The position numbers were made by a program, and so were the translations under genes. From Desulfobacterales bacterium (GTDB lineage Bacteria; Desulfobacterota; Desulfobacteria; Desulfobacterales; SpSt-501), in contig JALOOU010000014.1 in assembly GCA_025454255.1 (NCBI GenBank), positions 20,186 through 84,185 on the forward strand: DNA of 64,000 bases. The letters are read 5' to 3'. Shown in pieces: positions 29,605-39,300 of this stretch. The notes under the pieces were generated by a model. That model ran no database searches and was not told where the DNA came from. It saw nothing but the letters and a program-made list of their open reading frames with translations. How positions within the stretch are numbered: the first letter of the stretch is position 1; each line of letters begins with the position of its first letter.

Positions 29605-30945
29605 TCACCCCCTGCGCGGCAACTTGATGAGGATGCGGGTCCCCCGTCCCGGCGTGGAGGCCACGATCATGACGCCGCCGAGCAGCGCGGTTCGCTCCTG
29701 CAGGCTGCGCAGCCCCATGCGTTTTTCGGAATCCATCTCCCGCGCGCGCTTTTCGACGTCGAAGCCGATGCCGTTGTCCTCGATTCTCAGAAGGATGTTC
29801 GGGTGCGCCGCCGTCAGCTTGACGACGGCCTCGGTCGCCGCGGCGTGTTTGTAGATGTTGTTTAACCCCTCCTGGAGCATGCGGTAGAGATTGATCTGGG
29901 TGTCAACGTCGAGCGTGAGCGCCTCGATGCCGGCGAACCGGTAATCCACGTGGATGCCCGTTTTTTCGAAAAACTCATCGCACACCGTGGCCATGGCCGG
30001 CACGATCCCCATCTCATCGAGCCCCGGAGGGCGCAGGTCGTAGGCCAGGTCGCGGATGGCGCGGATCGAACGGTCGAGCAGTCCGGAGAGGGCGCCCACC
30101 TTGGCACCCGTCCCGGCAGCGGCCGGAGGGAGGCCGTCGAAGAGGGTTTCCAGCGATAGCCGGATCGTGGAGAGGTCCTGGCCCACCCGATCGTGCAGCT
30201 CCCGCGATATCAGGCAGCGCTCGTCTTCCTGGGTTTGCATAAGCTTGCGGGTCAGCGTCCGGATCTGGGTTTCGGAGCGCTGGCGTTCGCGCAGATGCCC
30301 GATCCAGCTGTTCAGCTTGACGACCGCCGGGTCGGCGGCCGCGACCGTTCGCGGCGGCATGTGATAGAAGTTGTCGTAGAGTTCGGTGCCGATGGCTGCC
30401 AGCGGGTGGGCCTCGAGCACGCCCAGCAGCAGCGGCGCGTCGAAACGGCGCCGATCGTATTGGCAAAGGGCGAGGCAGCCGCTGCCGGGCAGCCAGGCGT
30501 CGAGCGCCGACTCGGCTTCGACCAGCCGCTCGGGGCCGGGCTGTTCCGCGAACCGCCGGCTCATTTCGATTGCGATTCTAAGGCCGCTGTAGCCTTGCGC
30601 GCGCGCCGGCCCGATCTCGGCCTGCACCCGTGCGGCCATCCCTTTCAGGTCCACGGCGCCCCCGCGCCGGGCGAAGCGCTCCGCCGGCAGAATCCGGATC
30701 TGGCCGCTTTGCTCGCGGGGGCCCACCTGGACCCCGTCCGCATCGAGGTAGGCCCGGATCTGTTCGGCGCCATGGGCCTCGGTCAGGCAGAGCAGTTTTT
30801 CATGGCGTTCGAGGCCGTGGCGCATGAAGGCGGCGGTCAGGGCCCGGTGCTCCTGCTCGGATTCGAACAAGAAGCAGACGTGCGCCCCGGGGCGAAGCCC
30901 CCAGAGCCTCTGCTCCCACTCGGAATTCTGCCGGTGTGCGCTCAT
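29605..30945 (-). CDS. MEDS-domain sensor histidine kinase (HisKA_3)
   Basis: N-term HVCFLFESEQEHRALTAAFMRHGLERHEKLLCLTE; ISRELHDRVGQDLSTIRL; EDNGIGFD. Confidence 0.87.
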   Translation of the reverse strand: MSAHRQNSEWEQRLWGLRPGAHVCFLFESEQEHRALTAAFMRHGLERHEKLLCLTEAHGAEQIRAYLDADGVQVGPREQSGQIRILPAERFARRGGAVDLKGMAARVQAEIGPARAQGYSGLRIAIEMSRRFAEQPGPERLVEAESALDAWLPGSGCLALCQYDRRRFDAPLLLGVLEAHPLAAIGTELYDNFYHMPPRTVAAADPAVVKLNSWIGHLRERQRSETQIRTLTRKLMQTQEDERCLISRELHDRVGQDLSTIRLSLETLFDGLPPAAAGTGAKVGALSGLLDRSIRAIRDLAYDLRPPGLDEMGIVPAMATVCDEFFEKTGIHVDYRFAGIEALTLDVDTQINLYRMLQEGLNNIYKHAAATEAVVKLTAAHPNILLRIEDNGIGFDVEKRAREMDSEKRMGLRSLQERTALLGGVMIVASTPGRGTRILIKLPRRG

Positions 30946-31014
30946 CTGCTCCCCGTCATCTCGGTGGGGGCCCTGCTGCCGCCCATGCCGCTCGACGGGC
31001 AGAGCCGGTTGTGG

Positions 31015-31530
31015 CTAGCGGTGCGCCGCCGTGACCGCGGCGAGGATCTCCGCCACCGCTGCGGCGATCGAGCGCCCCAGCGCCTCGGTCTTCTCCCGCG
31101 AGACGGGCAGGACCGTGGCGGAAAGGGAGTCGACCGTCTCCGCGTCGATGTCGGTCATCTTGGTGACCAGGAAGGCGTCGATCTCGGCGTCTTCGAACCT
31201 CATCCCGCAGGCGCCGACCGCGCCGAGAAACTCGCCGTTCAATCGGATCGGCACGACCAGCTTGACCATGCCGGCGTCGCACTCCTCGACTACCGGTTCG
31301 CCGGCGCGCATGGCCTGCGCCGCGATGTTCATGTGGGCCGGCGCGCAGATGAAGCTCTGGCCCTTGTCGGTCTCCTTGATGGCCGGACAGAGCCGGTTGG
31401 CCCAGTTCTTGACCGGCGTGATGCGGTAGCCCCGGATGTCGAAGACGTTGGCATCCATGCCGGTGCGCGCGTGGATCTCCCGTTCGAGTTCGATCCAGCG
31501 CTCCAGGGGGGCGACGTCCGTCAGCTTCAT
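31015..31530 (-). CDS. Standalone PocR-type sensory domain protein
   Basis: DIRGYRITPVKNWANRLCPAIKETDKGQSFICAPAHMNIAAQAMRAGEPVVEECDAGMVKLVVPI. Confidence 0.78.
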   Translation of the reverse strand: MKLTDVAPLERWIELEREIHARTGMDANVFDIRGYRITPVKNWANRLCPAIKETDKGQSFICAPAHMNIAAQAMRAGEPVVEECDAGMVKLVVPIRLNGEFLGAVGACGMRFEDAEIDAFLVTKMTDIDAETVDSLSATVLPVSREKTEALGRSIAAAVAEILAAVTAAHR

Positions 31531-32549
31531 GTCGGGTCCTTTCCGTTCGGTTTGAGCCAGGCCGCGAGCCGGCGCAGGCCCTCCGCCGTCGAGACGGCCG
31601 GCGCGTATCCCAGGTCGCGGCGGGCGGCGGAAATGTCGAACCAGTGGGCCCGGGCCAGGGCGTCGGCGACAAACCGGGTCAGCGGGGGGTCGCCCGAAAG
31701 GCGCAGCCCGCTGTAGATCAGCTCGCAGGCCCAGCCGATCAGCCATGCGCTGCGGTGGGAGATGCGGCCCTTCACCGGGCCTCGGCCGGCCGCCCGGAGG
31801 ATGGCGTCGATCATGTCCCAGGCCGGGATCGGTTCGCCCTGGCTGATGAAGTAGACCCGGCCCGAGAGCCCGGGGGCCTGCCGGAGGCGGTCGGCGGCGA
31901 GCAGGTGCGCCGCCGCGGCGTTGTCGATGTAGGTGGTGTCGACCAAATTTTTGCCGTCGCCGATGCGCCGGAGGCGGTGGGCGCGCGCCAGGATGCGCGG
32001 CACGAAGTGCGGGTCGTGCGGGCCCCAGATCTCGTGGGGCCGCAGCACGACGGCCGGCAGCCCCCCGGCCGCGGCGCGCAGGACCTGCTGCTCGGCAAGG
32101 GCCTTGGTTTCGGCATAGGGCGAGTGCCAGCGCGCCGGATAGGGTGCGGATTCATCGACTCCCTCCAAGTCGCGGCCGTCGAAAAGGACGCTGGGGGTGC
32201 TCGTGTGGATCAGCCGCTGCACCCCGCAGCGGCGGCAGGCCGCGATCACGTTGGCGGTGCCGGTGACGTTGGTGCGCCGATATTCGTCGGGCGGCCCCCA
32301 GGGCGGAGGTTTGGCGGCGGTGTGGTGGACGACGTCCACCCCCCGGCAGGCGCGCGCGAGGGCGTCCCCATCGGCGATATCCCCCCGGATGTGGGCGACG
32401 CCCAGCCGGGCGAGGCGCGGGTGCTCCGCGCGCGAAAAGCTGATCACCCGGTCGCCGCGGGCGGCCAGCCGGCGCGCGACCGCCGAGCCGAGGAAGCCCC
32501 CGCCGCCGGTGACCAGCGCCGTTTCAGGTGCGTGCGGGGGCATCGGCAT
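31527..32549 (-). CDS. oleD: NAD(P)H-dependent 2-alkyl-3-ketoacid reductase (OleD-like)
   Basis: TGGGGFLGSAVARRL, TSTPSVLFDGRDLEGVDES, YAETK; position at end of oleABCD. Confidence 0.88.
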   Translation of the reverse strand: MPMPPHAPETALVTGGGGFLGSAVARRLAARGDRVISFSRAEHPRLARLGVAHIRGDIADGDALARACRGVDVVHHTAAKPPPWGPPDEYRRTNVTGTANVIAACRRCGVQRLIHTSTPSVLFDGRDLEGVDESAPYPARWHSPYAETKALAEQQVLRAAAGGLPAVVLRPHEIWGPHDPHFVPRILARAHRLRRIGDGKNLVDTTYIDNAAAAHLLAADRLRQAPGLSGRVYFISQGEPIPAWDMIDAILRAAGRGPVKGRISHRSAWLIGWACELIYSGLRLSGDPPLTRFVADALARAHWFDISAARRDLGYAPAVSTAEGLRRLAAWLKPNGKDPT

Positions 32550-34257
32550 GCAGACGCTCCGTTTCCCGCAGGCGGCGAAGATCGGCCGGGCCGATTTTTT
32601 TGCGGGCCCAGTCGGCCAGCTGCTCGCGGAAGATTTTGGCGTTGTGGCGGATGTCCACCGGGAATCTGCGGCGGAAGAGCACGACCCGGATGGGCTGCGT
32701 GATCTCGTGCTCCTTGGCCAGCGCCAGCAATTCGGCTTTGAGTTTCCGGCGGCTGCGGCGGCGCTCCGCCGGCAGAAGCTCGATGCAGATCACCGGCACC
32801 TGGTGCGGGGGGGGGCCGACGCCGACCAGGGCGCTGCGCAGCACCGCCGGGTGGCGGTTGAAGATGCTCTCGCAGGGGATGGTGTAGAGGGTCCCGCCGG
32901 GGGTGATCACCCGGTGGCTCTTGCGCCCGCAGAACCAGATGCGCTCCTTGCGGTCGACCCAGCCCAGGTCCCCCATGCGGTGCCAGACCTCCCCGTCCTG
33001 GGGGATTTTCGCCAGGCGGTCGGCCGCGGGGTTTTCGAAATAGCGCCGGCTGACCAGGCCCCCCCGGACGGCGATCTCGCCGATCTCCCCAGGGGGCAGC
33101 ACGAGCTCCTGCGACCACTGCCGGATCGGTTCGTCGCTGACGGCGATGATGCGCACGGCGACGTCGTTGATCGGGCGGCCGACGCAGATGCCGAAACCCT
33201 GATCGGTGAGCGGCCGGGTCTCGGCGAGGATCTCCCGGGCGGTGATCGAGGTGACGGGCACGGCCTCGGTGGCGCCATAGGGGGTTTCGATCCGGGCGTC
33301 CGCGGTCAGCAGATCGGCGAAGCGCTCAAGGGTGCGCGGCGGAACCGGCGCTCCGGCGCAGATGACGCGCTTGAGGGAGTGCAGCCGGATCCCCTTGCCG
33401 CCGCCGTAGGCCCCCAGGCGCTGGAGCAGGGCGGGGGATGCGAACATGTTGGTGACGCCGTGGTTCGCGACGGCCTCAAAGATGCGCTCCGGGTTGGCGC
33501 GGGCGGGCCGGGTGGGGTCCATCTCCGGGATCACCGCCGTGACCCCCAAGGCGGGGTAGAAAAGCGCGAACAGCGGAAAGGTGGAGAGGTCGATCTCGTC
33601 GTCGTCGAAGGCGAGATGGCGGCGGATCTGGTCGAGCTGGGCGTCGAAGTTGCCGTGGGTGTAGACCGCGCCCTTGGCCGGCCCGGTGCTGCCGGTGGTG
33701 AAGAGGATGGCGGCCGGCTCGTCGGCCCGGGTGCGGGCCGTCTCGAAGGGGGGCAGACAGCGGGCGCGCAGCTGCCGCAGCGTGGGGCCGCCCCAGAACC
33801 AGCGGCGTCCCACCGTGATCCGGGTGCGCACGGATCGGAAGTGCCTGGCGCAAAGCACCCGCACCGCATGCGCAAGGGGGATGCCGATGAAGGCCTGGGG
33901 CCGCGTGGAGCGGTAGCAGGCGAGCAGACGGCGGATCCCCATGCCCGGGTCGACGACGACCGGGACCGCGCCCAGCTTGAACAGGGCGAAGACCAGCACG
34001 AAGAATTCGATGCTCGGGCGCACCATCAGGATCGTGCGCGTGCCGCGGTCGATGCCGGCTTCCTTCAGCCCGTAGGCCACGACTCCGGACTCCCGCTCCA
34101 GCTGGTCGAAGGTGAGGTGGGCGTAAGCCGTCCGGCCGTAGCGGTCGCGGCCGGCCGGGCACACCACGGCCCGCCGCATGGGCCGGTGGCGGGCGGCGTG
34201 CGTCAGGTGGTCGGCCACGTTGACGGCGTCGGTTGTCGGGCGGGGGGTCTCCTCCAT
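32524..34257 (-). CDS. oleC: Beta-lactone synthetase (AMP-ligase superfamily, OleC-like)
   Basis: LFTTGSTGPAKGAVYTHGNF, TPYGATEAVPV, WHRMGDLGWVDRKERIWFCGR; position between oleB and oleD. Confidence 0.9.
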   Translation of the reverse strand: MEETPRPTTDAVNVADHLTHAARHRPMRRAVVCPAGRDRYGRTAYAHLTFDQLERESGVVAYGLKEAGIDRGTRTILMVRPSIEFFVLVFALFKLGAVPVVVDPGMGIRRLLACYRSTRPQAFIGIPLAHAVRVLCARHFRSVRTRITVGRRWFWGGPTLRQLRARCLPPFETARTRADEPAAILFTTGSTGPAKGAVYTHGNFDAQLDQIRRHLAFDDDEIDLSTFPLFALFYPALGVTAVIPEMDPTRPARANPERIFEAVANHGVTNMFASPALLQRLGAYGGGKGIRLHSLKRVICAGAPVPPRTLERFADLLTADARIETPYGATEAVPVTSITAREILAETRPLTDQGFGICVGRPINDVAVRIIAVSDEPIRQWSQELVLPPGEIGEIAVRGGLVSRRYFENPAADRLAKIPQDGEVWHRMGDLGWVDRKERIWFCGRKSHRVITPGGTLYTIPCESIFNRHPAVLRSALVGVGPPPHQVPVICIELLPAERRRSRRKLKAELLALAKEHEITQPIRVVLFRRRFPVDIRHNAKIFREQLADWARKKIGPADLRRLRETERLHADAPART

Positions 34258-34296
34258 GGCAGGGTGAAACCTACACCAATCCGCCGCGGTTTTCAA

Positions 34297-35199
34297 TCAG
34301 GGCAGCCGGTGGCGCTTCAGGAAATCGAGGACCAGCGGCACGATCGCATCCGCGGCATCCTCCAGAACGTAGTGGCCGGCCTGCGCGAAGAGATGGGCTT
34401 CGGCTCCGGGGAAGCGGCGCCGCCACTCGCGGTAGTAGTCGGCGTCGAAGACGAAGTCCTTCGCTCCCCAGCAGATCAGCATCGGCGTTGCGGCCAGCGT
34501 CGGCAGCCCTTCGTCCACGCGGCGCACGATGGCATAGCTGGGATCGCGCGCCGTGAGCGGGATGTCGCGGACGAATTCCAGGGTGGCCGTGCGGCCGGCG
34601 CGGCAGCGGGTGGGGGCCAGCAGCCCGCGGCGCACTGCGGGCGCCAGTCGTTTGGCCGAGGCCGTCAGCAGCGCGCCGCGGGCGAACAGGTTGAACCGCA
34701 GGATCGCCGGGCCGCTGATGCGGGACGTCCGGCGGATGAAGGCGAGCACCGTGGGCAGCGGTTTATCGGCCGGCTTGCGGAAGGCGGCCGTGTTCAGGAC
34801 GATGAGCCGGCCGATGCGCTCGGGGTGCCGCAGGGCGTAGGCGGCGCCGATCATGCCGCCCCAGTCGTGCAGGACGAGGGTGATCCTCTCCCGGACGCCG
34901 ATCGCTTCGAGCAGCCGCTCGAGGTCCTCGATGCGGTTGCTCAGACGGAAGGGGTAGTCGCCGGCGGCGGGCATCTCGGAGAGGCCGCAGCCGATGTGGT
35001 CCGGGGCGACGGCGCGGCGGTCGACCGAAACGGCCTTGATCAGCTCGCGAAAGTAAAACGACCACGTGGGGTTGCCGTGCAGCATGACCACCGGCTCGCC
35101 GGTGCCTTCGTCCACGTAGTGCATGCGGCGGCCGTTGACCTCCTGGAACCGTGAGGCGAAGGGGTAGAGATGGCGGAAGGGGGCGAGGTCGATCTTCAC
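34297..35199 (-). CDS. oleB: Alpha/beta hydrolase, beta-lactone decarboxylase (OleB-like)
   Basis: Haloalkane dehalogenase-like VLHDWGGMIG nucleophile Asp, HGNPTWSFYFREL, QAGHYVLED; GTG overlaps oleA stop. Confidence 0.9.
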   Translation of the reverse strand: MKIDLAPFRHLYPFASRFQEVNGRRMHYVDEGTGEPVVMLHGNPTWSFYFRELIKAVSVDRRAVAPDHIGCGLSEMPAAGDYPFRLSNRIEDLERLLEAIGVRERITLVLHDWGGMIGAAYALRHPERIGRLIVLNTAAFRKPADKPLPTVLAFIRRTSRISGPAILRFNLFARGALLTASAKRLAPAVRRGLLAPTRCRAGRTATLEFVRDIPLTARDPSYAIVRRVDEGLPTLAATPMLICWGAKDFVFDADYYREWRRRFPGAEAHLFAQAGHYVLEDAADAIVPLVLDFLKRHRLP

Positions 35200-36236
35200 C
35201 AGCGCACGCCCAGCATCAGGCAGTTGAGCCCGCTGCCGATGCCCAGCAGGCCCACCGAGTCCCCCGGCGCGAGGAAGCCGCGCTCCTCGGCGATGGCCGC
35301 GGTGATCGGCAGCGACACCGTGCCGATGTTGCCGAGGTGGCGGAAGGTGGTGAAGTCGCGTTCGGCGGGCACCCCGATGGCCTCCAGGAGGGCGCGCTGG
35401 TGGGCGGCGCCGACCTGGTGGCAGATGATCTTTTCGGGTTGGTCCGGGCCGAGCGCCAGCGACCGGCGGAATTCGCCGAAGGTCTCGACGCCTAAGGCCA
35501 CGCCGTGCTGCAGCACCCTGGTCGAGTCCGTCTCGGCCATGTGGTTCGCGCCGGCAGGGATTCCGGTGGCGGGGCCCCAGGTGCAGAGGCGGTGGTGCTC
35601 GGGGGCGCTGCGGGCCACGCCTCCGAGCAGCCGGCGCCCCTCGGGGGCGAGGGCGGCGTCCGCCAGCAGCACGCCGACAGCGCCCGAGCCGCCGGTCAGG
35701 GTGGCGATCGTCTTGCGCAGCACCTCCATGCTCTTCTCGCGCAGCAGCCGCTCGACGGTCAGGTCGACGATTTCGCGCGCCGATTCGCAGGCCACCACCA
35801 GCCCGGCCTCGACCTGGCCGAGCTCGATGGCGTTGGCGACCTGCACCATCCCGTTCAGGACCCCCAGGCAGGCGTTGGAGACGTCATACACCTGGCAGCC
35901 CGGCGGCAACTTCAGCGCATCGGCCACGGCGCAGGCGGTGGCCGGCTCCAAATTTTCGCGGCAGACCGCCGCGTAGATCAGCATTCCGACCCGTTCGCGG
36001 GGCACCCCGGAGGCCTGCAGCGCCTTGCGGCCGGCGCGGGCCGCGCCCGCGGAGAGCGCCGCCCCGGGGCTCCAGTAGCGGCGCTCCTGGATGCCGGTGA
36101 TCGCCTCCAGCTGGCCGCGTTGAAGGCGCAGCGCAGCGTAGAGCGGCGCGAGGCGCTGCTCCAGGTCTGCGGAGGTGACGACGTCCGGCGGCAGTTCGTA
36201 GCCGAAGGCGGCGATGGATACGCGTGAGTAGTTCAT
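35196..36236 (-). CDS. oleA: Thiolase-fold head-to-head condensing enzyme (OleA-like)
   Basis: YDVSNACLGVLNGMV Cys, ICHQVGAAH His, GNIGTVSLP Asn, ENLEPATACAVA (OleA-type Glu). Confidence 0.9.
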   Translation of the reverse strand: MNYSRVSIAAFGYELPPDVVTSADLEQRLAPLYAALRLQRGQLEAITGIQERRYWSPGAALSAGAARAGRKALQASGVPRERVGMLIYAAVCRENLEPATACAVADALKLPPGCQVYDVSNACLGVLNGMVQVANAIELGQVEAGLVVACESAREIVDLTVERLLREKSMEVLRKTIATLTGGSGAVGVLLADAALAPEGRRLLGGVARSAPEHHRLCTWGPATGIPAGANHMAETDSTRVLQHGVALGVETFGEFRRSLALGPDQPEKIICHQVGAAHQRALLEAIGVPAERDFTTFRHLGNIGTVSLPITAAIAEERGFLAPGDSVGLLGIGSGLNCLMLGVRW

Positions 36237-36389
36237 GGCTGCTGTCGACGGTTCATAGGCAACGGGGCCGGCCGTGTCAACGGTTATTGCAGCGGCGCCG
36301 GGTCCGCCCGCCAGCGGCGCGGTGCGGCCGCCCCGGTGGCGCGGCGGCGGTGGACGGGTCCCGATGCGGGCCTGTCGCGGGTTGCCGCT

Positions 36390-39300
36390 TTAGTCGTGTA
36401 CGGGCACGAGCCGGATCCCGAAGCCATCCATGCGGTAGATGGGAAGCCCGTCCACCCGGAGGATGCCGGATGCCTCCAGCCCCGGCTGCGGGGTCGGTTG
36501 CACGGCGGTGATGGATGCCTCGACCGTGACCCTGCGGCTGGACGGCAGGATCTGTCCCCGGTAGGTCCAGCGATGGGGCTTTCCGGTTTGAGGCGCAAAG
36601 CGGTGCGAATCGACGAGCCCGGGCCAGCGCTGCCGGGCGGCGAACTTCAGCAGCTGGAGGAAGCTTTCGATCCCCAGGGAGCCGGGGCAGACCGGGTCCT
36701 GGTAAAAGTGGGCCTTGAAAAACCACTCCTCCGGAGCGACCCTTTTGAAACCGCGCACGAATCCCAGCCCGGCCGGCCCGCCGTGCGGCAGGTGCCGGTC
36801 GATGCCGTCGAGCATGCGCAAGGCGCCGGCGGGCATCGCCAGGGGCGGGGCGGGGCTTGCGCCCGGATCGTCGGGGGTGAGCGGGGCCTCGGCGGCAAAA
36901 AGAACGGGCTGCCGCTGCTCCTCTCCGGCCGGCGCGGCGGCCGTTCCGGGCGCCTCGCGCAGGCCCTCCTGCCGTTGCAGGGCGGCGGGCGTGAAAAACC
37001 CGAAGTAGGTCGAGCCCTCGTAGACCGGGCCCGTGCGGCTCGAGATCTCGAATTCGAAATGCTCGATGATCATGTCCGGCACCTCGGAGATCTGGCGCAT
37101 GCGCACGCGCGTCCGCAGGGTGCCGTCGTCGGGGCCGTGGTCGCGATGCAGCAGCGCCTGCCCGCCGAGGTTGCGGAAATGGAGCGGTTTATCGCTTTTC
37201 AGCGCCGAGCCCATGAAGGCCGCCAGCCAGCCGCAGGGCTGCAGGGCCGCCTCGAGCAGGACGCAGTAGGGGACCGATCGGCTGCGGTCGGCCCGGATGT
37301 ACCAGGCGTCGGGCGGCACGTCGAGTTCGGCCGTGACCCACCCGCCCGGCTGAAGCTCCCAGGCCGGGGGCTCGACCGCGGTGATGCGGTCGATGAAGAG
37401 GTAGGGCGGGGCGGGCAGCCGGGCGATGAAGCGCTCCGCGTCGAACGGCCGATAGGCATCGCCGAAGGCGCGGGAGGGGCGGCCGCGGGCGAACTCCAGC
37501 AGATGGCTGCGCGCGAAGCGGGCCGGGGCGGCGGGCGGTGCCGTCGCGGCGGGCGCCGGCCGTCGCCGCCGCCAGAAGGCCTCGATCTGCTGCCGGTCGG
37601 CGCCGGCCAGCTGCAGGGACATGCCGGTGAAGCGCACGATCTGGCGGCCGTCGGCCAGCATATCGGCGTCGGCCAGGGCATAGGGCTGCGGTCCGTAGCC
37701 GAGCTCCTTGATGTCCACCTGGTAGACGACGCGGCGAGTGCGGGGGGTCACCGGCCCGCGGCACTTGAGGGCGGCGCGCACGCCCGGCAGCGGGGCGTAG
37801 CGGGCGTCCGGGGCATCGGTGACCCATCCCAGCCGCTGCACGAAGACCCGCAGGGCGTGGGCGCAGCACTCGTACATCAGAGTGCCCGGCATCACCCGGT
37901 CGTCCACGAAGTGGCAGGTCAGAAACCAGGCGTCGGGCCGGATGTCGGCCTCGGCCCGGATGCGGCCGATCCCGTAGCGGCCGCCGGCGGGGTCGAACTC
38001 GAGCACCCGGTCGATCAGTTTCATGCGGCCGCCGGCAAGCCGGAGGGCCTCGGGCAGTTGAACGCCGTCGAACGCCCGGCCGAAACAGGCCGCAAGGTCG
38101 CCGCGGCGCAGGGCCTCCAGGGCCGCTTCATCGTAGGCCCCGGGCGACAGGGGCACGGGGTCGGCCCAGTCCGGCGGCCTGCGGCCGGCGGAGGGCCGGA
38201 GCTCCTCTCCGGCCAGGATGATGCCGCCCGAGGCCTCGACCTCCTCCGGGGTGAAGAACCCTGCGCACCCGTCGGTCATGGTGATGAGCGGCGCCCCATC
38301 GATTTCGCCTCGGAAGCGGAAGAGAAAAAGATAGGTTTCGCCCTGGCGCAGGAATTTTTCGATCGTGATGTCGTAGCGGATGGTTTCGCCGGGCCGCGGC
38401 AGGTCGCGGTGGAACTCCACCGTCGCATCCAGCAGCCGATAGGTGCGGCGGCCGCGCACGATCTTGTCGATGCCGAGATAGGCGCACAGGAAGAGGTCGG
38501 CCTGGCCGGCCTCCACCGCGATGCACACCGGCGCCCGGCCGCCGTCGAGGTACCAGGCGCCCGGGAGCACGTCATGCTCGGTCACCACCCGGCCGGGGCC
38601 CAGAACCCCCTTTTCGCCGCGGACCTCGAGAATGCGGTCCACCAGCATCAGCGGCTCGTCCGGCAGACGCACCCGGGCTGCAAACCCGTCCACCTCGGCA
38701 AACTCCGGCCCCAGCACCTTGGCCGCCGAGCCGCGGGCGAATTCGAGGCATTGGCTGCGGTCGAAGGCCGGCCCCTTCGCCGGGGCGGGGGGGCGGCCTG
38801 CCGCTGCCTCTCCGCCGCCCGCCGCCGCCAGGAGCCCGGCGTGGACCTTCAGGGCCTCGGCGTAGCGGCGGGTGATGTCGCCGGAGATCTCGAGAAATGC
38901 CTGATGGGCGCGGGCGGTGGCCTGGCTCGCGTGGGCCAGTCCGTCGATCAGGCCGGCTCCCGGCGCCCCTGCCGGGGCCGGCGGAGCGGCGGCCGGGCGG
39001 CCGGCGGCGGGGGGTGCCGCCGGCCGGGGCGCCGGAGGCACGTGGAGCGGTTTTCCCGCCACGGAAACTCGGATCGAATCGGCCCGCTGCGGGGGCGGCT
39101 GGAGTTGGCCGGGGCGGGCCGCCGCCGGCGGGAGCGCAACGGCCTGGCCGGCGCTCTCCAGAACGACGTGCATGCAGTTGCCTTCGTCGCTGAGGCAGGC
39201 GGCGAGTGCGCGGCGGGGGGCGGCGCCGCGCCGAAGCGGCTTCGGGACGCCGGTGGTGGACGGCGCGCGCGGGGCCGTCGCGCCGTGGTAGAGGCTCAGG

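Noticed and set aside
32197-35154. 985-codon + strand ORF opposite oleB-oleD
   Set aside because: Shadow ORF; minus strand has unmistakable OleB/OleC/OleD motifs.
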